Assembly: GCF_963924675.1 (NCBI RefSeq)
Contig: NC_089230.1
Coordinates: forward strand, 2,543,001 to 2,607,000
Origin: Phocoena phocoena
Lineage: Eukaryota > Chordata > Mammalia > Artiodactyla > Phocoenidae
Reading direction: 5' to 3'
Length of the DNA stretch: 64,000 bases
Below the pieces are notes generated by a model. The model made no database searches and was not told where the DNA came from. It saw nothing but the letters and a program-made list of their open reading frames with translations. This document shows positions 57,091 through 64,000 of this stretch, in pieces; positions within the stretch are counted from its first letter, which is position 1, and every line of letters begins with the position of its first letter. A program made the position numbers and the translations under genes.

Positions 57091-58999
57091 ACACAGAGTG
57101 AGATGCAGGCAGACTCACACCCACACACTGGAAGAGAATATACCAAAATAATAGTACTGTTATATAAGTAAGATTCTTTACTTTAAAAAACATGCCATTA
57201 TGTTTCCATCCAATTTATGAAACAATGACCCATTATAAGTACTGTAAAGGAATTAAGAGAGTGAAATTCCTTAGTTCTCCTAGTGGGAAATATTAATGCA
57301 CTGCGCTTATCTAGTGCTTTCCAGTTTATAAAACTAATTTTTGAGTATTCTTAATTTCCCTTGATTCCTTTGATTCACCCACTAAGAGCAAACATCCCCT
57401 CGTGTTCCCACTAAGGAGATGGGGTCCAGGAGGTGCTATCCCTGGTCACGTGGTTGGTGTAGGAGCCAGAGGACAGCAGGACAGGGGCTGGAGAGTGAGG
57501 CCGCTGAGTCTGGACACTCACCCCGGTGCAGTCCCATCACTGCCTTGGGGACTAGCGGCACTGAACCACCCTCCTCCTTCCACCCAAGTCCCTGGAATTA
57601 ATAACCCACTACACTTGCAGGAAGTGAAATGCACATTCATGGCTCTAGTCCCCGTTTAGGAAAGAAGAAAACAAAACTTGGAAGCAAACACTTTCTTTGC
57701 AGGGTAGTGAAGAAAAACAAGTAAACCCATCACCCCTGAATAACCTCAGCTCTGTCCTTCTGCAGAGCGGGTGAGCTTTTGCGGCTGGCATCACCCGGAG
57801 ATGTCCTAGGACTGTCAGGGCCAGCAGGGAACAGCTGGGGGAGATTTTTAGTGCAATTAGTTTTCTTGACCAGTATTTAAAAGAAAGACTTAATGAGTGA
57901 TCCGACATAATTTTAAATTTGATTTTTAATTAATAGAGCTGACGTTGGGAAATGGGTGCTTTTTGTCTTCATATATTTACCATATTTAACTTGTTTTTCT
58001 TCCTGCTGCATTAGCATTTCCTTTCAGACATCTGTCCAATTTGTATCTTCAGCTGATGACTCCGTGGTCCCCGCGTAAGTGCCACGAAGGCCCCTGGCAG
58101 TGAAGTTGCTTTATGGTCACGTGCGGTGGGGCTGAGGAGGGAAGGACAGATGGTCACATGAATCGGGGAGTTCACTGGGGGGGGCAGATATGATCCTGGA
58201 GGGGCTGGAGGTTGGTACTTGTCAGGGGGCAGATTTGGCGGTCTTCGTTCCAGGGTACTTAATTATCCGGTTAAATGTCAGGGATGTTACATCAGGGCTA
58301 CGAGGCGTGTTCCCAGCACATCCCCTCTCTTTGTCCGAGCGCTCCTGTGTCATGCGCTGACACGCGTGTTGCACAGGGCAGACAGGAAATGGGGCAGAGT
58401 CGGCCGAGCTACCCTGCGTCGATGCCTCGCCGCTTCCCCGTCTCGGGCGCAGCCTCTGCTCCAAGAACACACCGCTGGTCCACATCCAAGGACTCACGGC
58501 CGGAGTCTGTCCACTCCAGCCCCCAAGGACACGTTCCAGCCACAGCTCCTACTCTCTTGTCTTGTCCTCTGCTGTCGGGGACGGGGAAGTTTAGGGTCTT
58601 GCGTTGCCTGGATTTACGTGGCTCAGCAAGCCCCCTGGAGATGCTGGAGGTCAGGATCGCCCACGTGAAAGCCACAGCCAAACCACGTGGGGAAGCCCGG
58701 CGGCTCCCACTTCGGTGGGTTTCGTGGCTGTTTCTGGTGTCTTCTGCTCCCAGAGCCCCTGGATGATTCTGTTGAGGTGTCAAGGTGCATTCTCAGGTTG
58801 ATGATGGCTCTTATTAAGCCGTTCGGCCTCTTCGTCTAAAAGACCTTCAGCACATAATTTTACAGTAGCCTCTGACCCAGGACGCTGACCTGCCCTGATG
58901 CGAGTCGTGTCTGAAGCCAGCGTAACGAGAAGAGGCCGCGAGTTGCAGCGGCAGAGGGTGTGTGATGCTGCCCGGGCAGGGCTCGGATGGAGCCTGGTC
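56771..58999. other. Stretch with CA microsatellite, otherwise unrecognised
   Basis: I recognise no gene. The part 58210-58800 is CpG-containing and has overlapping frames of 149, 163 and 124 aa on both strands without a domain. Confidence 0.4.
57033..57096. repeat. (CT)n and (AC)13 microsatellites
   Basis: A short interrupted CT run is followed by thirteen AC units and then by GCACACGCACACACAG. Confidence 0.9.
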
Positions 59000-59145
59000 C
59001 CAAGTCTTCGGCTTAAACTTCCGCGGCCTCGGTCACCTGTGTACCACGGGCTGTCGGGAAAATTAGGGAGAATCTACATGAGCTCTTAGCAGGGTGATGG
59101 GCACAGAGTAGACGCTCAGTGTTGACACCTGTGGTTAATCCGGGG
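59000..59145 (+). mobile_element. MIR SINE remnant, sense
   Basis: 'CCTCGGTCACCTGTGTACCA', 'TACATGAGCTCTTAGCAGGG' and 'GGGCACAGAGTAGACGCTCA' followed by 'gtgttgacac' follow the end of MIR (meaning: ...catgtaaagcgcttagaacagtgcctggcacatagtaggcgctca). Confidence 0.6.
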
Positions 59146-59802
59146 CAACCTTCCTCATTGCTCCCCATCTGTCACAAATGATACTCGAGTCAGAAATCAG
59201 CCCTGGCTGAGAACAGTCAGTTCATCCCAGCTCACCTTTGGCTGAACTGCATCTAAGTTTCCGTTCTCTTTCATAAGACGTCTCATATGTATTTGCATGG
59301 CTTCTTGCCTCAAAACCTGCTTTTCCCTGTGTCCTTTAGGGGCGAAACCTGCTTAAATGTGAGGCTTTGCCCCTCTCCAGTTCCTCCCCCCGACACCCTT
59401 CTGCACATCCTGGCTCAGAAAGGACGCGGCTCTGCGTGTGCTTTCCGTCGTGTGGTCCTTTGCTGCGAGCTCCACACAGCCTTTCTGCAGTTCCGCAGAG
59501 GTTAGTCTTTTGTTACAGGAAATGAGGAATATTACGGTTATGCATATTTGAGCCTCATCTATGCCATCATTTGGTGAACTTATGTTTTTTTATCATTAAA
59601 ACGTACTTGTCTCTCCTAGTGTCTATTTAAAGCTTCCCTAAAGTTTTCTTTTTTTAGAAAATCAGCAACGGTGGGACAAACTATTTAGCATCTAGCATTT
59701 ACCCAACACAAGGACACTGGTGCTGTCACCCAGCCTTACTCATTGTTCTGTTTCTTTAAACTGGAAGTGACACCCTCGCCCAGGTGGTGGATTTCATATC
59801 CC
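59146..59802. other. Stretch without recognised feature
   Basis: I recognise no gene or repeat. Confidence 0.4.
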
Positions 59803-59810
59803 GTGATGAC

Positions 59811-59886
59811 TTTTTTAAAATTTTATTGAAGTATAGTTGATTTGCAGTGTTGTGTTTAATTCCTGCTGCACAGCAAAGTGACTCAG

Positions 59887-59934
<48 letters not shown>

Positions 59935-60790
59935 TCATTCTTGTTTATATCCTTTTCCCCTGTGGTTTGTCACACGATATTAAATGTAGTTCCCTGTGCT
60001 ATACAGTAGGACCTTGTTGTTTATCCATTCTATATATACTAGTTTGCATCTGCTAACCCCAAACTCCCACTCCCTCCTCCCAAACCCCTCCTCCACCCCC
60101 TCTCCCCCTTGGCATCGGTAAGTCTGTCCTCCAGGTCCGTGAGTCTGTTTTGTTTCATAGATACATTCATCTGTGTTGTATTTTAGATTCCACACATAAG
60201 CGGTGTCACAAGGTGTCTGTCTTTCTCTTTCTGGCTTAGTTTGCTCAGATGATAATCTCTAGGTAGATCCATGTGGCTGCAAATGCCATCGTTTCGTTCT
60301 TTTTAATGGCTGAGTAATATTCCGTTGTATACAGGCACTGCATCTTCTTTATCCATTCCGCTGTTGATGGACACTTAGGTCGCTTCCACGTTTGGGCTGT
60401 TGTGAGCAGTGCTGCTATGAACATAGGGGTGCATATATCTTTTCAAATTATAGCTTTGTCTGGATATATACCCAGGAGTGGGATTGCTGGATCATATGGC
60501 AACTCTATTTTTAGTTTTTTGAGGAAACTTCATGCTGTTTTCCACAGTGGCTGCACCAATTTACATTCCCACCAGTAATGTACGAGGGTTCCCTTTTCGC
60601 CGCACCCTCTCCAGCATTTGTTATTTGTAGACTTTTTAAGGATGGCCATTCTGACTGGTGTGAGGGGGTACCTCGTAGTTTCAATTTTCAATTCTCTAAT
60701 AATTAACGGCGATCAGCATCTTTTCATGTGCCTGTGGGCCATCTGTATGTCTTCTTTGGAGAAATGTCCGTTTAGGTCTTCTGCCCACTG
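59811..60790 (-). mobile_element. L1 LINE, 3' UTR and ORF2 end, antisense, 980 bp
   Basis: It starts with the T-rich end, then 'TTATTGAAGTATAGTTGATT', passes 'TATACAGTAGGACCTTGTTG', 'CTGTTGATGGACACTTAGGT', 'GGATTGCTGGATCATATGGC' and 'GATCAGCATCTTTTCATGTG', and stops at 'GGTCTTCTGCCCACTG'. This is the antisense 3' end of a cetartiodactyl L1, truncated at its 5' end. An 8-bp direct repeat GTGATGAC lies at 59803-59810 and 60791-60798. ORF2 is still close to consensus but broken, so the copy is dead. Confidence 0.92.
59889..59930. repeat. (AC)21 microsatellite inside the L1 3' UTR
   Basis: Twenty-one uninterrupted AC units just after 'GTGACTCAGTT', the place where this L1 3' UTR normally has an AC/AT-rich stretch. 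It has probably expanded after insertion. Confidence 0.95.
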
Positions 60791-60839
60791 GTGATGACGT
60801 GGCTCCTGGGGCTCAGGGACCAATGACGCTGCTTTTTAG

Positions 60840-60904
60840 CCTCGAGCCCACCTTCTGTCTCTTATCTCATTGGCTCATCCCCTCTCCTAACTAGGTGGTT
60901 ATTC

Positions 60905-60944
<40 letters not shown>

Positions 60945-61230
60945 GGTACTCGGGCCTCTCGCCGCCGCGGCCTCCCCCGCTGCGGAGCACAGGCTCCGGA
61001 CGCACAGGCCCAGCGGCCATGGCCCACGGGCCCAGCCGCTCCGCGGCACGCGGGATCCTCCCGGACTGGGGCACGAACCCGCGTCCCCTGCATGGGCAGG
61101 CGGACTCCCAACCACTGCGCCACCAGGGAAGCCCCCGGTTATTCCCATTTTGTAGGTGAGAAAGCAGAAACCCGGAAGGCTGAAGGCTCTTGCCCAAGGC
61201 CATGAAGGGAGTCAGTGACTCAGATCCTGG
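60840..61230 (-). mobile_element. MIR SINE, antisense, split by a young SINE
   Basis: Left part 'TCTCTTATCTCATTGGCTCA' ... 'ctaactaggtggttattcccatt' and right part 'CCATTTTGTAGGTGAGAAAG' ... 'TCTTGCCCAAGGCCATGAAG' are one antisense MIR (meaning: ttatctcatttaatcctcacaacaacc ... ttattatccccattttacagatgaggaaac ... cttgcccaaggtcacac). The insertion at 60912-61136 divides it. Confidence 0.8.
60912..61136 (-). mobile_element. CHR-type tRNA-Glu SINE, short form, antisense, very young
   Basis: The run of T from 60908 to 60942 (35 in a row; the A tail plus target) is the longest single-base run in the window. The body keeps a large number of CpG (for example 'TCGCCGCCGCGGCC' and 'CGCTGCGGAGCACAG'), and the reversed head 'TGCGCCACCAGGGAAGCCCC' is intact. 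A perfect 15-bp duplication (GGTTATTCCCATTTT) lies at 60897-60911 and 61137-61151. A long pure tail, dense CpG and a perfect duplication all point to recent insertion. Confidence 0.95.
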
Positions 61231-61584
61231 TCCTAAGAACAGAGCAGCTGTCCTGTCCTCTTTTTTCGGTCAAGGTCTCAGCAAACCCAGATGCTGACAA
61301 GAGCAGCTCCGTTGGTTGAGCGGACATTTACCCGAACCATCGGCTATTGGTCAACAGCTCTTGGGAGGGGCTGTATCTTCTTGGACAAAAGGGGTTGAGA
61401 GGTTCTGTAATGTTCCAGCCTGTGCCAGAGCCTGTGTTCTGGGTCAGGGCCGTCCCCCTGCACATCCTGCCTCGCTCCATGCTGAACTGAGTCCAGTGGT
61501 GGGCAGAGATGATGTCTCTCTGTGGACCTGTCATGGGCATCCTGGTGCCCATGGCCTTCAGCTTGCGGTGCAAACGCTTGTCTT
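61231..61584. other. Stretch without recognised feature
   Basis: I recognise no gene or repeat. Confidence 0.4.
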
Positions 61585-61725
61585 CCCCTCGGCCTAAATC
61601 GAGAGCTCCTTGAAGTCAGGCACCGCACCGTGCTGCCTCCTAATCTGCGTCTGAGCAGGAGGATTACGTAGGCACGGACCGAACCGCTGCGTGCCGTGCT
61701 CATCAATACACCCTTGCTGACTTCA
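61585..61725 (+). mobile_element. L2 LINE 3' end remnant, sense
   Basis: 'GAGAGCTCCTTGAAGTCAGG' followed by 'caccgcaccgtgctgcctcctaatctgcg' and 'TCATCAATACACCCTTGCTG' follows the L2 terminal part (meaning: gtaagctccatgagggcagggac ... gctcaataaatatttgtt). It is diverged. Confidence 0.45.
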
Positions 61726-64000
61726 GCCTCCTGCGAGTGGCTCTATGTTAGGCAACTTGCAGTCTCTAATTCGGGAAGCACACAATGAACTAGGGGACAC
61801 GCACGGTGTCTGAGTCACACCTTGTAAGGCATGTGGGGTGAGCACCCACACGGTCAACAGAGTTCCATCTGGGCTCACGGCACCTCAGACCTCGGAGGGG
61901 CCATCTGAGCTGGGCTGGGAGGAAGAGCACCTCTCATTGGTCTGAAACACAGTTCACCTGCACGAAGGGTGCCTGGAGGACAAACATACAGCTGAAGAAA
62001 TGACAAGACGCCCCCCTCAGGCCGGCCGGCCCTCCTCCCCTTCCAGAGGACACAGACGCTCTGGCTCTGTTTCCTTAGAGTTTACCCCCGCAGCGTGTCC
62101 TGAGCCAGAAGTGTGTTTCCCCTGTTTCTGAAGTTCATGTAAACAGAAGCCATCTTCGCCCTTTCTCTTGTGTCTCTCTTCTCTCGCTCATCCTTACACG
62201 CACGAAGAGTCTGCGTGTCACTGCGTGTGGTTGCGGCTCCCTGTTCTCTCAGTGGAGATGCTCTCCTGCCTGCTCTGCCTCGGTGTGTGTGTTCCTTCCA
62301 CCACGACAGGTCATTTCCAGCGCGAGGCGGCTTCCTGGGCGTGTCTCTGAGCACTCAGCTGCCACATTCCATATGGTGGCTGAGGTCTGCAGTCCTGAGC
62401 CACGGGGCGTGAAGACCTGCAGCCTTCCCAGATGGCTGCTTTCCAGACTGGTCACACCAGCTTACTGTCTTCCCAGCCAGTTGCCCTGCATTCTTGCCAG
62501 CCTTGAGTAGCAAGCAGGGTTTTCACAGCCGTCAGCTATTTCGAATTTCAACAAGAAAGGAAAATGGATCTTTTCGATACTGTTAATTTTTTATTTGCTA
62601 ACTTTTGTGAAGTCAGTAACAAATAGAATCTCTCTTGTCCGACCTCCCATCACCCGCCCACCAGCCTAACCTGCTCTCAGCCCCGTCCCATGTGCAGAGC
62701 ATGCAGCCCACACCCCTGGGCTGTACAGCCACGGCCACGGCCAGGGCGGAATCCTCCAGCAGGTCGGTGTGGCTCAGCTCCAGCAGTGAAGTTACAGGCT
62801 TTCCAAGAACCACCTGTACTGGTTCCCTAACCTGTGTCCACGCTACTCTGTGCACGTGGCATCATTTATAGGAGTGAACACCGTCACTGAACTCTGACGC
62901 TTCTTACAATCACGCTGTGTCACATTGAGTGGGCAGTGTGTTTGCGTCCTGGGTGGGGTGTAAATAATAGTGCCCCCTGCAATCAGTGTTACCTGAGGTT
63001 CACGAGGTATGATAATCAATTACTACAAACAGATGAACCTTGAGTGTGGAGAAAAGAAAGCAATATCTGTGGAAGGTAAATTGAATACTTTGGAAACAAT
63101 CAACGTACGTGAACACGAATGAGAACTGCTACTGAAAAGCGTTGGGTGAGATACTCGTAAACATTTGGGGAGGAGAGTTACAGTTGTTTCGAGGGAGTCT
63201 GCCCTTGGGGTGCTTTGCAAAGTTAATTTAAATTCTCCCCTATTCTTCTACCTTGAGAATTCACACCTGGAAATCGTGGGGTGCTGGAAACCGCTGGTGA
63301 CCACCCACGTCAGCTTCTCCCTCTCTTCTTCCCAGGGTGCTGCGTTTGTTCAGGTGTTCTCCCCTCATCTCTACACCCATGTGTTTCGGGACAGGTTCAT
63401 CTCAGCCCAAGAGTGGGTGCACAGCCCACCGCACTAAGTCCTGCTCCCTGCGGCAGGCAGCATCTCACTGGCACCTGACATTCTCTTACAGCGCTGTTGG
63501 TCTGGGGGTGAGCCTGTGACCTAAACTGGCCAATTAAACCAAGGGTAAAATTTCCTCATGTCTCATTGGTGCTGAGATGTACCTTTCTTTTACATGTTAA
63601 TACTACTGAAAATGGAATGCATTTTAGAATGGGTAGCATCTCCGAAGAGATGAAGTATAGGATTCCATAATGGGGGCAAGTTCTCACTTTCCAGCTGAAT
63701 GGATGGAGCCCTGCTTCACTTATGACTCTGAGGAGAGATGCACTTCGCATCGGGCTGACCTTGTGGATTGCAGGGGAGAGTGGGAATGAGCTGGGACCTG
63801 AGCTGGCATTAACCCTTGGAGCCCTAGATACGGGAATAAGGAATTTGTCATTACTTATGCCGGTTCGAATGGCTTGCAACTGAAAATAGCCTGCTACAGT
63901 CCCGTATGCGGGGGTATGGTTTAGCCAAAGAAGAAAATGGACCCACATTCAAAGAAGCCTACCTAAAACATTTGGCAAATAAATACATGTGTTTTATGTT
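61726..64000. other. 2.3-kb stretch without recognised gene
   Basis: I recognise no gene or confident repeat to the end of the window. Short open frames on both strands (up to 130 aa, minus, 63556-63948) have no domain that I know. Confidence 0.4.

Noticed and set aside
60862..61203. 113-aa minus-strand frame with poly-Lys
   Set aside because: It is a reading frame through the young SINE and its A tail.
109..63948. Long list of open frames of 60-277 aa on both strands
   Set aside because: They overlap in several frames, lie in GC-rich, microsatellite or transposon sequence, and show no domain or family that I recognise. None was called as a CDS.

Overview
The window looks like nuclear DNA from a cetacean, most likely a toothed whale. 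The main evidence is eleven copies of the tRNA-Glu-derived CHR-type SINE that is typical of whales and dolphins. It appears as a short form of about 200 bp and a long form of about 320-350 bp, and most copies have intact A and B boxes, A-rich tails and target-site duplications. LINE-1 tails of the cetartiodactyl type and older mammalian repeats (MIR, L2, MaLR and ERVL LTRs, Tigger, hAT) fit this. The species assignment is inference. I found no protein-coding gene, no functional RNA gene and no convincing exon. The open frames are short or lie in GC-rich or repeated DNA and look like chance. The window reads as intergenic or intronic DNA.

Layout. 0-3.2 kb: an antisense L1 tail, a 27-bp U2 snRNA retro-fragment with perfect 14-bp duplications, and a six-copy 68-bp minisatellite. 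3.9-7.6 kb: an MLT1-like LTR fragment and L1 pieces. 8.8-11.5 kb: a cluster of four SINEs, one MIR and one hAT-like element. 12.1-12.8 kb: two L1 ORF2 pieces in opposite orientation with a C-rich tract. 17-20.6 kb: L2 pieces and a 546-bp ERVL LTR holding a three-motif microsatellite. 21.9-22.6 kb: a CpG-rich block. 26-36 kb: L1 tails, L2, MIR, a 41-bp triplicated repeat, a long SINE and a Tigger/MER2-like element. 38-44 kb: one SINE and GC-rich DNA. 44.4-51.3 kb: L1 tail, L2, three SINEs, a perfect three-copy 75-bp repeat, and a six-copy 76-bp repeat grown inside an old L1 tail. 52-57 kb: MIRs, a 404-bp MLT1-like LTR, and an L1 split by a SINE. 59-61.2 kb: MIR, a 980-bp L1 with duplications, and a very young-looking SINE inserted into a MIR.

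No genes work together here. The window is a record of retrotransposition and tandem duplication. The most noteworthy items are the U2 fragment at an L1-endonuclease-type site, the four minisatellites, and the young SINE with 35 uninterrupted T (A on its own strand).
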